A stretch of 64,000 nucleotides of DNA, taken from positions 93,357,181 through 93,421,180 of the forward strand of contig NC_044984.1 of assembly GCF_008728515.1 (NCBI RefSeq), in the 5' to 3' direction. Positions within the stretch are counted from its first letter, which is position 1. Every line of letters starts with the position of its first letter. Positions 1-10,346 of the stretch are shown in pieces. The DNA is from Papio anubis (lineage: Eukaryota; Chordata; Mammalia; Primates; Cercopithecidae). Both the position numbers and the translations under genes were made by a program. The notes under the pieces are model-generated. The model did no database searches and had not been told where the DNA came from. It saw only the letters and a list, made by a program, of their open reading frames with translations.

Positions 1-118
1 TCCTTGGTTAAACTTATTTCTAAATATTTTTTGTAGCTACTGTAATTAGGATTATTTTCCTAATTTCCTCTTCAGATAGTTTGCTGTTTGGGTACAGAAA
101 CACTACTGATTTTTTTTT
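1..118 (-). mobile_element. Old L1 fragment (ORF2 region)
   Basis: Antisense L1 ORF2 sequence, recognisable from the TTTTTGTAGCTACTGTAAT and TTCAGATAGTTTGCTGTT stretches. It is truncated by the window edge and diverged from young L1, so an old L1M-type copy is likely. Confidence 0.6.
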
Positions 119-1344
119 TTCCCCTAACAAATGATTTTTAACTTAGACAAATTTACACCGGGTTTTATCTCCTTTCAAAAAAATGAGGCTGATGGAAAAT
201 TCAAGAGTCAATGCTTTTTTTCTAAGAGAGAAAGAGAAAAATAAATAACCTGGCATTAGGGTGTAGTATGGGCTGGAGAAAAGAGATGCTGGAGATAAGC
301 ACAGCAGCAAGAGCCAGGATGATAGAGAGAGAGAGAGAGAAAAAAAACCCACTAAGAAACAAAAGATAAAGTGCTGAGTGGGAAAATATTACTTCCAATA
401 AGGGAATCTGATCCAGCACAAAGTCTGACTCTGGAGGAATGAGGCATGAGAAAGAAAAATATAGGTTAGCTCTTTTAAAGTCAAAGACATGAACTGTTTA
501 CTCCAAATTAGGGCAGCAAAGACCTGAGTTGCCGACTGTCTGGTGGTATCTTGCCTTTCTGTTAGGTAAGCACTAGGGTGGCTGAGCTGAAATGCTGCAA
601 ATGTGACATACCCAGTTTGGGACTATTGTGTGCACCTGCTTGCACTATATGCATGGCATGCCCCAGTTGAGATTATTGTGTCTAGTTGGCTTGTCCTAGT
701 GGCAGCAGGCGAGGTATCCAGATCTGCACCTGAACTGAGGTATCTGAATAAGAGAGAGGAGAAATTCAAAAGGCTTTTCTGAAAGTGAGTCAATGAGACT
801 GGTGGTGGGATGGATGAGGGACCTGAGGAAGAGAGAGGAGTAAATACTGATGCCCAGGATGCTAGCTTGGACTCTGGATGAACACTGACATGTATGACTT
901 TGAGTTTAATAATTGCTAAGCTGTGATCAAAATTATGGAAAGCATTACATTGAAAGGCAAAACTCTAAGAAAACTTCAATATAGTATTAGTTGAAAAGTA
1001 AATGGGGATACCATGAAGATAACTAGAGCCATATTTGGTATACATTTAAAATGCTAGAATATGTTCTTTGGATGTGCTGTTTGCATATAGGGTACACAGA
1101 AGGGGACTTTTATCTTGTTAGGTTTTATTTCAGATATATAATGGCTCTTTTTTTTTTTTTTCCCCAGTGAATTTGGGATGTTCCATGTGTTGCTTAACAG
1201 TAAAACATTTAAATGTTAAATTATAAATACGTAATCTGTGTTAGTATATATTGAGTACTTTCATTGAATCTCTGAAGATAAATACAACCATGTAATGTTT
1301 AATTTTGACTGTCTTGCAAACCACCTGAACATCAATTAACAGTC
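119..1344. other. Unassigned AT-rich intron sequence
   Basis: No gene or confidently recognised repeat. It contains a GA/A tract at 324-348 and a T-run near 1147-1162. Short minus-strand frames at 143-419 are low-complexity Ser/Leu readings of the GA tract. Confidence 0.5.
324..348. repeat. (GA)n / A-run microsatellite
   Basis: About nine GA dinucleotides followed by an A-run, visible directly. Confidence 0.9.
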
Positions 1345-1580
1345 TAATAATAATAGTAACTAACAGTTTTGTGCTCAGGCACTGTTCTAAGTGCTACACA
1401 ATCTGATAACCTATTTAATGTTCACAACTACCCTACGAAGCAGGTACAATTAGTTCTCCCATTTACTGATGAGGAAATCAAATCGCTGGGAAGTTAACTT
1501 GCTGAAGTCGCATAGCTAGTAAGTAGTAGAAACCAATATTAGATTCTAGGCAGTCTGATTCCAGAGCTTAAACTCACACT
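1345..1580 (-). mobile_element. MIR SINE
   Basis: Antisense MIR: GTGCTCAGGCACTGTTCTAAG, then CCCATTTACTGATGAGGAAA and a CATAGCTAGTAAGTAGTAGA-type segment, in consensus order. Confidence 0.85.
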
Positions 1581-1610
1581 CGTCTTTACTGGCTACATGT
1601 TGTATATTCA

Positions 1611-1637
1611 CATACACACACATACACACACACACAA
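1611..1637. repeat. (CA)n microsatellite with TA interruptions
   Basis: CATACACACA repeats followed by uninterrupted CA, visible directly. Confidence 0.9.
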
Positions 1638-1944
1638 AATTTAACAAAACACTTATAAACAAAGTACTGTGAGATCTATAGATAAGAACATCCAGTCTTG
1701 CTGTTAGGAAATGTGGCTGGGAAAATAGAATATTTATATGTAAAAAGATAATAATAGAAGACTGTGTGTAGGAAGTGACAGATGGATAGCACAGACAAAT
1801 CACTCTGCAGAGGTTGTGGAGAATGGGGCAGGGGTAGGTTACAGGACAGATGGTCTTATACTGATGGATAGGACCTACCTGTACCATCTGGTTCCTGCCC
1901 ACTTCTCTGAACTGATCTTCCTGACATTCACCAAATTCTAGCCA

Positions 1945-2096
1945 CACTGACCTTCTTTGTGTTCCTCAAAATGCCACACTCATTTCTGTCTCATGGCTTT
2001 TACATTTGTTGTGTCTTCTGCCTGGAAGACTGTTTTCTTTAAATCTTGGCAAGGCAGCTTCCTTTATTATTCAGAAGTCAAGATCATTGTGCCCTC
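1945..2096 (+). mobile_element. L2 LINE fragment, 5' piece of an interrupted copy
   Basis: Resembles the L2 3' region (CACACTGACCTTCTTTGTGT, CTTCTGCCTGGAAGACTGTT). It is split from its continuation at 2486-2690 by an MSTA-type LTR. Confidence 0.65.
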
Positions 2097-2480
2097 TGAT
2101 ATGGTTTGGCTCTTTGTTCCCACACAAATCTCATCTCAAATTTTAATCCCCACATGTCCGGGGAGGGACCTGTAATCCCCATGTGTCAACGGAGGGAGGA
2201 GATTGGATTGTGGGGATGATTTCCCCCATGCTGTTCTTGTGATAGTGAGTTCTCCTGAGATCTGATGGTTTAATAAGTGCTTGGGAGTTCTTTCTTCACT
2301 CTTCTCTGTGCTGCCGCCTTGTGAAGAAGGTGCCTGCTTCCCCTTCCCCTTCTGCAATGATGGTAAGTTTCCTGAGGCTTCCCCAGTCATGCAGAACTAT
2401 GAGTCAATTAAACCTCTTTCCTTTATAAATTGCCCAGTCTCTGGTAGTATCTTTTAGTAGTGTGAAAACAGACTAATACA
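2097..2480 (+). mobile_element. MSTA-type solo LTR (ERVL-MaLR)
   Basis: Full-length 384-bp LTR from TGATATGGTTTGGCTCT to GACTAATACA. It contains the MSTA-like CTTGTGAAGAAGGTGCCTGC and the AATTAAACCTCTTTCC polyadenylation region. An exact 5-bp duplication CCCTC flanks it (2092-2096 and 2481-2485). There is no internal retroviral sequence, so it is a solo LTR. THE1 is the nearest alternative family. Confidence 0.93.
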
Positions 2481-2485
2481 CCCTC

Positions 2486-2690
2486 CTTAAAGAACTTCCT
2501 TGGTGACCCAAACTGAAATAGTGCTTCACTCCTACCCCAGTCCACTAGCCTGTTTAATTTCATTCATGACACTTTCCTTACCTGAAATTATCTGCTTGCT
2601 AACCTGCTTATGGTCTGTTTCTCTTCACTAGAATGAAAGCTCCATGAGCAAGGATCTATGATGCCTGTCTTGTTCTCATCTTTTTTATTT
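2486..2690 (+). mobile_element. L2 LINE 3' piece of the interrupted copy
   Basis: Contains the L2 3'-end signature ACTAGAATGAAAGCTCCATG followed by AGCAAGGATCTATG. It continues the 1945-2096 piece after the LTR. Confidence 0.75.
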
Positions 2691-2957
2691 CTTCCCTCAA
2701 GTAGTTTCTGACGTTTCTACCTCATCTACAATATCTTTCTGAGCTTACAGGCTATGAGGGAATGTCCCTCTTTGACCTGTTTTGAAGCCTTTGGCCTACG
2801 TGTTTGTATATAAGAGAATATTTTTAAATGGTTCTCTCCTTCATATATTTAAAACATGAAATGCTCTGAATATCTGCTACCCAATCACATTTGGTGTAGC
2901 AGAAAATGCTGGGTTTTTTTGTATTGATTCTTTTTAAAAATTTTTTAAATTTAAATT

Positions 2958-3256
2958 TCTTATTTATTTATTTGAGACAGAGTCTCACTCTATTGCCCAG
3001 GCTGAAGTGCAGTGGCATGATCTCAGCTCATTGAAACCTCCACCTCCCAGGTTCCAGCGATTCATATGCCTCAGCCTCCTGAGTAGCTGGGATTACAGGT
3101 GCACGCCACCATGCCTGGCTAATTTTTTGTATTTTTAGTAGTGATGGGGTTTTGCTATGTTGGCCAGGCTGTTCTCCAATTCCTGGTCTCAAGTGATCCA
3201 CCAGCCTTGGCCTCCCAAAGTGCTGGGATTACAGGCCTGAGCCACTGCGCCCAGCC
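2958..3256 (-). mobile_element. Alu SINE
   Basis: Complete antisense Alu from a TTTA-rich tail, through GAGACAGAGTCTCACTC, to the 5' end GCCACTGCGCCCAGCC. About 300 bp, moderately diverged (AluS-like). Confidence 0.97.
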
Positions 3257-4079
3257 CGTAGTTGGTTCTTTTGAAATGTTCCTCTACTTTACAGGCCAAG
3301 CTGATTACATTTCCTTTACCCCCTCCATTGCATATATTTATCAGCCATCAAAGGCTTTTCCTATTGTTTGGAACTTAATCGAATGATGTTTTTGTTTCTT
3401 TACCAACAAATGAACACAAGTGGCTTTTGAAAATACTCCAGAAAACAGTGAGCTCTAGGCAAGATTCTATTCTTCATGTATGATATATTTTGGTAATTAA
3501 GGAGTCAATTATTTGGCTAAGTGCTGACAGAAAAGTGATGATTATTGTGTAGGATAAAGCTGTGAATTATAGAATACTTTCAACTCTGCTTAAAATCTAA
3601 TTAACATTAATTTTGTTTCATTAATTTTCCCTGTGAAATTTACTAATTGTATGCAAAATGATATTTAATCTTCTTAATGGAGGTCTAGTGTATTCATTTC
3701 AATCCTATTCATAGGAATGTGGTTTGAAATGGCAAAGTAAATTATAGTTACATTGAAAGTAATGAAGTAATTTTTATATAAAACTAATTTATAAACTATC
3801 ACATTGTAATTAATTAAAACACTCTTACTTTTACATGTTCCTGTTTTTAAAGTACTTTTGTGTGTGTGTGTGTGTGATATGCATCTCTATATGTACATAT
3901 ATGTGAATTCCCACAGCATCCTGTGATACAAGCAGAACCACTGATTATTCTTTATCTCCATACTTATGTATAATGGAGTTTCCATGAGGTTTAAAAACTT
4001 CCCCTGTAATGTAAGGATAGTGGATCATGAAGTTCATAATTTGTGACTTTATTAAGTTCTAATTAGTAGGGATACTTGT
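3257..4079. other. Unassigned AT-rich sequence
   Basis: No recognisable gene or repeat apart from a short (TG)n at 3859-3876 followed by alternating AT. Confidence 0.5.
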
Positions 4080-4754
4080 TGTTTTAGTTTGCTAGGGCTG
4101 CCATAACAAAGCATCAAGATTTAGTGGTTAGGCCAGGTGCGGTGGCTCATGCCTGTAATTCCAGCACTTTGGGAGGCTGAGGCAGATGGATCACCTGAGG
4201 TCAAGTGCTCAAGACCAGCCCCGCCAACATGGTGAAACCCCATCTATACTAAAAATACAAAATTTAGCCAGGCATGGTGGTGCATGCCTGTAATCTCAGC
4301 TACTGGGAAGGCTGAGGCAGGAGAGAATCGCTTGAACCCAGGAGGCGGAGGTTGCAGTGAGCCAACATCACACCACTGCACTACATCCTGCGTAAAAGAT
4401 TGAGTGGCTTAAGTGATAGAAGTTTCTTTTCTCGCAGTTTTGGGGGTTAGAAGTCTCAGGTCAAGGTGTCAGCAGGGTTGACTGCTTCTAAAGCCTCTCT
4501 CCTTGGTTTGCAGATGGCTGCCTTCTCCCTGTGTCTTCACACGGACTTCCCTCTGAGCATGGGTATGTCCCAATTTTCTCTTCTGATAAGGACACCAGTC
4601 ATATTGGATTGGGGTCCACCCTAATGACCTCGCTTCTGCTTCTGCTTAAGCACCTCTTTAAAGATCCTATCTCCAAACACAGTCACATTCTGAGGTACTG
4701 GAGATTAGGACTTCAATTTATGTATTGTTGGAGGATAAAATTCAACCCATAACA
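4080..4754 (-). mobile_element. MLT1 LTR (ERVL-MaLR), interrupted by an Alu
   Basis: Antisense MLT1: TTTAGTTTGCTAGGGCTGCC at one end and AATTCAACCCATAACA at the other, with TAAGGACACCAGTCATATTG between. The 5-bp sequence CTTGT lies on both sides (4075-4079 and 4755-4759), giving exact limits. An Alu splits it at 4131-4395. Confidence 0.92.
4131..4395 (+). mobile_element. Alu SINE lacking its 3' end and poly-A tail
   Basis: Sense Alu starting GGCCAGGTGCGGTGGCTC inside the MLT1. It stops in the right arm after CCACTGCACTACATCCTGCG with no A-tail. AAGATTTAGTGGTTA before it and a similar AAGATTGAGTGGCTTA after it form a diverged target-site duplication, so the tail was lost without much loss of flank. 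Confidence 0.93.
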
Positions 4755-4954
4755 CTTGTGTAAATTGTGAAGAAAACAGTAATTAATGTATACCTTGTTT
4801 TAAATTTTCTGAGTGAATGAGTTAAAGAGGCTATATGAAAGTAAGTGCTATTTTAGCCAAGAAGATTATGTCTCAGCACACATGGTTTGTGTTTCAAAAA
4901 TATTTCTTGAGTAAAAGATCTGATTTATCTAATATTTTTGATAATGCTATAACC

Positions 4955-5350
4955 TTTACTATTTTGATAATGGTAGTATTACCCAACATATATTGAGTCT
5001 TACCATGTACCAGACTGTTCTAAACATGTGCCCTGTATTAACGTATTTAATTATTACAAGCAACCTATGGAATACTATTATTGCCCTCATTTTAAACATG
5101 TGGAAACTGGCCAGGCATGGTGGCTCACGCCTGTAATCCCAGCACTTCGGGAGGTCGAGGTGGGTGGTCAGGAGTTCAAGACCAGCCTGGCCAACATGGT
5201 GAAACCCCATCTCTACTAAAGAAAAATTAAAAAAGTTTAAAAAAAGAGAGTACACTCTGTGTCAGAACGCTAAATGACTTGTCAAAGGTTATATAGCAAT
5301 TAAGTAGCAGAATTGGAATGAAACCCAGGTTCTCAGGCTCTGGAACTTTT
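4955..5350 (-). mobile_element. MIR SINE interrupted by an Alu monomer
   Basis: Antisense MIR: CATGTACCAGACTGTTCTAA before the insertion; after it CGCTAAATGACTTGTCAAAG and AACCCAGGTTCTCAGGCTCT. The Alu monomer at 5109-5248 splits it. Confidence 0.8.
5109..5248 (+). mobile_element. Alu left-monomer (FLAM-like or 3'-truncated Alu)
   Basis: Starts GGCCAGGCATGGTGGCTCAC and runs to CATCTCTACTAAAG, then an A-rich tail with no right arm. Length about 140 bp with its own tail. Confidence 0.9.
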
Positions 5351-5379
5351 GATTAGCAGGCCAGTGGTTCTCAGTGGGT

Positions 5380-6075
5380 GGGCTCTAGTTTCTGGCTAAA
5401 ATGGAGTAAGAGGAAAAGATTTATCCTCCAATGTAGAACAACTAAAAAACGTATCTAAATATGTAAAACAATGGATTGTAAGTCATTGGACTTCACGAAA
5501 TGAAAGGCAGTGATCCCTGCGAGGGATCATTTTACTATGGAGAGAGAGAGTTCCCAGGCTTGATACTCAGGAAGGTGATACCTGACCCCTGAAGCCTGGA
5601 GTTCAGAACACAGCACTGAGAGTCCAGGGAGACCAACGCAATCAGAGTGCAGGGAAGAGGACAAGAGTACTCTGCACAGGGAGAGAGAAAGAGCTTCACA
5701 GACAGAGGGTTCCCTTGAATCATCAGAGGAAAACAGATTAGTATATAGTATGCAGAAACTACCCATGGCTGGGGAAAGAACCACTGAAGGACTAGAGGGA
5801 ACAATTGCTGGAACTCATCTGGGACTGGAAATAGTTCCTTTCCCCAAATCATAACTCATGGGACACTGGGTAGAATATTCAGAAGAATTTTGACTCAGTG
5901 GTGGGGAAAAATTAGCCCTATACTAAATTATGCTAGTTCCACCTTACCAAACTTAAAAGAAAGACCTGAAAGGGCCAAACTGTTTCCAAGTTGAAGAGGA
6001 AAGGGAATAAACATTCACGAATTACCGTCATCATCATGAAGGGACTCTGGATGTGAATCAGTAGCTATACAAGAA
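5380..6075 (+). mobile_element. L1-related block (HAL1-like)
   Basis: Resembles the HAL1/old-L1 sense strand: AAGGCAGTGATCCCTGCGAG, GGTGGGGAAAAATTAGCC, then AAAGACCTGAAAGGGCCAAA. The same ordered landmarks recur at 55365-57300, so both come from one family. There is no intact frame; reverse-strand frames here are chance readings. Confidence 0.5.
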
Positions 6076-6310
6076 CTTTCAGTGCCTCTGAGCATGGGAA
6101 GATAAAAAGATTTGCTTTTCATGCATGGAATTTAAATTTCCAATGTCATATATGAGAGGACAAAATACATTAGTGTCTGAGTGTTCCCAGAGCTTCTCCT
6201 CATTACCCCACTGAAAGGAGTCTATCCACCGAGTTTCTTCCCCTCCCCAGCTCTTCATAGAGGGTTCTGCCGGCCAGATTGGTTCAGAAAGAGGGTATTA
6301 AGAATTACCA

Positions 6311-6627
6311 GCCAGGTGTGGTGGCTCATGCCTTTAATCCCAGCACTTTGGGAGGTCGAGACAGGCAAATCACGAGGTCAGGAGATCCAGACCATCCTGA
6401 TTAATACGGTGAAACCCCATCTCTACTAAAAATACAAAAATTAGCCGGGCGAGGTGGCGGGCGCCTGTAGTCCCAGCTACTTGGGAGACTGAGGCAGGAG
6501 AATGGCGTGAACCCGGGAGGCGGAGCTTGCAGTGAGCTGAGATCGTGCCACTGCACTCCAGCCTGGGCGACAGAACGAGACTCTGTCTAAAAAAAAACCC
6601 AAAACAAAAAACATAAAACAAAAACCT
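6311..6627 (+). mobile_element. AluY SINE
   Basis: Full-length sense Alu with AluY-type features: GGCGGGCGCCTGTAGTCCC, GGAGAATGGCGTGAACCCGG and GGCGGAGCTTGCAGTGAGC. Several CpGs remain, consistent with a young copy. The tail is A-rich with AAACA interruptions. Confidence 0.95.
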
Positions 6628-7173
6628 ACCACGTGAATGATGAACACTTCAGAGTGTTTGATAACTGAAGCAAAGATCTTGAGACAGTGTTGGAATTACT
6701 GTTTGGTTGCTGGGTAGTATTTGTTTACCTCTCACACTACTTTCAGATGGGCTATGTTAGTGATAGCTTTAACCAGATTATAGATTTATTGATTGGATAG
6801 ATATTTATTAAAAATTAAGTGAGCAAATGCAAGCACTAGAACAACATAGACAGCAAATTCTGATTTTTATTAAAAAGAAATATGCCAAAAACACTCTAAA
6901 ATTTTACCCCAAATATACCTACCAATATATCAAAAGTGTACCATGTATGCTAACAGCCATATAAAATTACTAAAAGGATATATACAAAGCTATTGGTAAA
7001 AGGATATCTCTTTCACTGGGGACCAGGATTGGGCAGGTAAAAGGCAGTAGGAACATGGCAAGACGATCCTTTCACTTTGTATTCCATATATTGATGAGTT
7101 GCTTGCGTTAAATAAAACAAGAATTATAGTTTGTAATTAAAAATAAAACTAAATATTAAAAATTACCATCTTC
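6628..7173. other. Unassigned sequence between Alus
   Basis: AT-rich, including a long A/T-biased run at 6780-7000. No gene or repeat that I can name. Confidence 0.45.
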
Positions 7174-7185
7174 CCAGCGTTCACA

Positions 7186-7468
7186 TTTTTTTTTTTTTTT
7201 TGAGATGGAGTCTTGCTCTGTCGCCAGGCTGGAGTGCAGTAGTGTGATCTTGGCTCACTGCACTCTGCCTCCTGGGTTCAAGCAGTTCTCCTGCCTCAGT
7301 TTCCCAAGTAGCTGGGACTATAGGGTGCCTAGCTAATTTTTTGTATTTTTAGTAGAGACGGGGTTTGACCATGTTGGCCAGGATGGTCTTGATCTCTTGA
7401 CCTCGTGATCTGCCTGCCTCGGCCTCTCCAAGTGCTGGAATTACAGGCGTGAGCCACCACGCCCGGCC
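7186..7468 (-). mobile_element. Alu SINE
   Basis: Complete antisense Alu from a T-run to CACCACGCCCGGCC. Near-identical duplications flank it: CAGCGTTCACA before and CAGTGTTCACA after, differing at one CpG-type position. Confidence 0.97.
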
Positions 7469-7479
7469 CAGTGTTCACA

Positions 7480-9969
7480 ATTTTTAAACATTTAACTGGA
7501 ATAGTAAGTAACCAACAAGCACTTAGAAAGTGCTTAGTGTTTATGATTCCTGCCACCTCAGAGAGCTACATTTGTGTTCAATCTTTTGATACTTAAATGT
7601 TTTCAATGTATGCAAATAATTATTATTAAGATTTTCCTAATTTCTTTGTTAAAAATGGTTCATTTCAAGGTTCTTTAGAGTTTGCATTTATTTTGGTTTT
7701 TGCCATGTTTCTTTTCTCTTAGAATAAAAACCAGCAGTCATTTTAATTACCCCTGATAATGTTCATGAATACTGCCTTGTCCTGTCTTCTGGTTTGGAAC
7801 CTTTTCAAGGGTGAATGGATATTTGTCTGGTGTTCCATGCATAACCTGTCCTTGTGCCACTTTTCCAATGTGACAGGAAGGGAACAACTGTCATCTGTTC
7901 TGAGAATTCAGCACCGTGTCTGGCACTGTGGGAATTTACCCAGACTGCTTTGCGGGAAGACATCTGACACTTCATGATAATTGTAATTAACCAGAAAGAC
8001 ACTGGAATTGGAGGAATTGAAGGGAAATATGACAAGGGATTAAGACTTTGAGATTATTTTTGGAGCCTGGGTGACTTAAGCACATTTAAAAAGTTAGGTT
8101 TACTTATGTATTATTATTATAATATTCTAAACCATAAGACATTTTCTAATAAGGATTCTAAGAGGAATGTGTAAACCTGGGTCATATTTAAATAAGGTTA
8201 CTGAAAATATTAATGAAACCAATGACTGAGCATTTTATAAATGAGAACTGTATTGCTTTAAGTTGGAGAAAAGCTGCAAGCAAGACAACACATTTCTTCA
8301 TTTGAAAACTCGTGTCCTTAAATGAGGGACATTGACAAATGAGTGGTGATAAAATGGTGGTCTATGTGCCATAAGGGCTTAGGTACATAAATTAATGTTT
8401 TATTAACCATAAAAATAAGGTTAAAAGATTGAAATGTAGCTTTCATGTGTCCATGTAAACAAGAGGCAGAAAAAAATCCTCAACAGTCTCTGATCAATCA
8501 CTACATATACTAATATATTCACATATAATCTAGAATGAATGTTAAATAACAAAAATCATGTTCGTTTTTATATTTTGCTTTACCTTTGGGATGCAAAGTG
8601 ATGGAGCAAGCTAGTTAACGCGGCTCGTTTCTGGTTAGAAGAACGCTAGAACCACCTAGTGGATTTTTCTTTTATTGCATGATCCCTACACTTGACTGTT
8701 GCTAAATTGTAATTGCTGAGATAAGCCCTAAAGTAAAATCAGCGGTTATAATCTCTTTGTGGGTCGTAATAGAAATAGTAATTGTTAATCTTCAACAGAC
8801 AGAGCTGTCCCTGAGTCCTTGAAGGGAAGTCCCTGCCCACCAAACACTTACCAACTAGCACACTGCTGTATCTAGAAACACAGGCAGAGTTAAACATTTG
8901 GCTGCTGAGATACACCGTGCAACTGGAGCTTTAAATTTGCTGTGAAAGTCAGAGAGCAAGGTAAACTGCAGCAATTCATCTGCATTCATGGCAGAGTCAG
9001 CCTTTCGGTGAGCAAGACTAGGGAACTCTGCAGAGCACAGCCAAGGGGCTACGCTAGCAGCTTGACCTTTGTATTCAATATAAATCTGTGGGCACACAAA
9101 TCGGCATTTCTAATCAATTTTCTTTTTGGAGCAAAATAGCTTATGTGGTTACAGCGTGCCCTGGCCATTCTGTTTCCCATCACTGAACCAACTGGGTCTC
9201 TGCATCTTGGTGGTGATGACAGACGTTACGTATATTAGATTGGGATCTGGGTCCGAAAAATAGCAAATATTCTGGGAAAGGATGCTTTATATTTTTGCAA
9301 AAGGTTATAAAATACCAAACTTTAGTAAATCCTGATTCTAGGTCAAAGGTTAACTCTTTATATCTATGATTTATTAGGTATCAAAAGAAAAAAGTCAGGA
9401 TCTAACAAGAGCTGGTCATCTTCTCCTAGTAAACTAACTGTAAAGCAAACGGGATGCTTTGGGCTGCAAGGTTTGTGCTTTCCAGCCGGCACCACGTGTG
9501 AAGAGCATGTGGTTGGGCTGGGCTTTCCAAGGCTGCATGGCTTGGGTTGACTATAACCAGGAGAAACACGCGGTGGCTACAACTGCTTCTCCTAACAATT
9601 CTCGTTTCATTCTCTCCTCCCACAGTGCGAAGGAGGCTAGGTGGATATTCTCTGGGGCTTGAAATTTCTCACTGCAAATTTTACGAGAGTGATGATCTCT
9701 TCCTCACTCTTTAGAAGCCAAGATAGGAAACATTTCAGTTCACAAGAATAAAGCCCAATCCCTCTTCTTATGTTGGAATGTCCAATAAATTGCTAAGGAA
9801 TGGGTGGGTAGAAGAAGAGGAAAGGAAGAAGAGAAACAGAGAGGAGAGTAAGGAAAAAATAGAAAAGGCAGAAAAAGATAATATACATGAACAACAACAA
9901 AAATAGTGCAAACAGAATGGACTACAGAGATAGGGAAGGGTAGGGAGGGGCTTCAGAGAAGTCAGGTGA
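7480..9969. other. Unassigned intron block
   Basis: About 2.5 kb without a repeat that I recognise. 8590-9660 is less AT-rich and keeps scattered CpGs (GTTAACGCGG near 8617, CACCACGTGTGAAG near 9490). A purine-rich tract occupies about 9805-9880. Short frames here have no recognisable domains. It may hold conserved non-coding elements, but that cannot be judged from one sequence. Confidence 0.45.
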
Positions 9970-9982
9970 AGGGCCTTCTTTT

Positions 9983-10333
9983 CTTTTCTTTCTCTCTCTC
10001 TCTCTCTTTTTTTTTTTTTTTGAGATGGAGTCTTGCTCTGTCACTCAGGCTAGAGTGAAGTGGCACAATCTCAGCTCACAGCAACCTCTGCCTCTGGGCT
10101 CAAGCAATTCTCTTGCCTCAGCCTCCGGAGTAGCTGGGATTACAGGTGCCCACCACCATGCCCCGCTAATTTTTGTACTTTTAGTAGAGACGGGGTTTTA
10201 CCTGGTCTAGAACTCCTGGCCTTAAGTGATCCATGTTGTTGCAAATGGCAGGATTTTCTTCTTTTTTTAAGACTGAATAATAAGTGGCCTCCCAAAGTGC
10301 TGGGATTACAGGCGTGAGCCACTGTGCCCGGCC
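9983..10333 (-). mobile_element. Alu SINE with a 52-bp foreign insert
   Basis: Antisense Alu with a (TTTC)/(TC)n plus poly-T tail, flanked by AGGGCCTTCTTTT on both sides (9970-9982 and 10334-10346). Between AAGTGATCC and GGCCTCCCAAAG the expected ~9 Alu bases are missing. In their place is an L1-like segment (10229-10280) plus a short filler. Confidence 0.95.
10229..10280. repeat. L1-derived segment inside the Alu, direct copy of 11704-11755
   Basis: Matches 11704-11755 at 51 of 52 positions without gaps; the single difference is G at 10247 versus A at 11722. The first bases ATCCA are shared by the Alu and by the L1 source, giving junction microhomology. Confidence 0.93.
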
Positions 10334-10346
10334 AGGGCCTTCTTTT

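Noticed and set aside
1546..1947. 133-codon minus-strand frame
   Set aside because: It spans a MIR end and a CA microsatellite (Cys-Val run). No domain.
9590..9640. Splice-acceptor-like CTCTCCTCCCACAG on the plus strand
   Set aside because: A good match alone, but on the strand opposite to ANKS1B and without a donor or open exon nearby.
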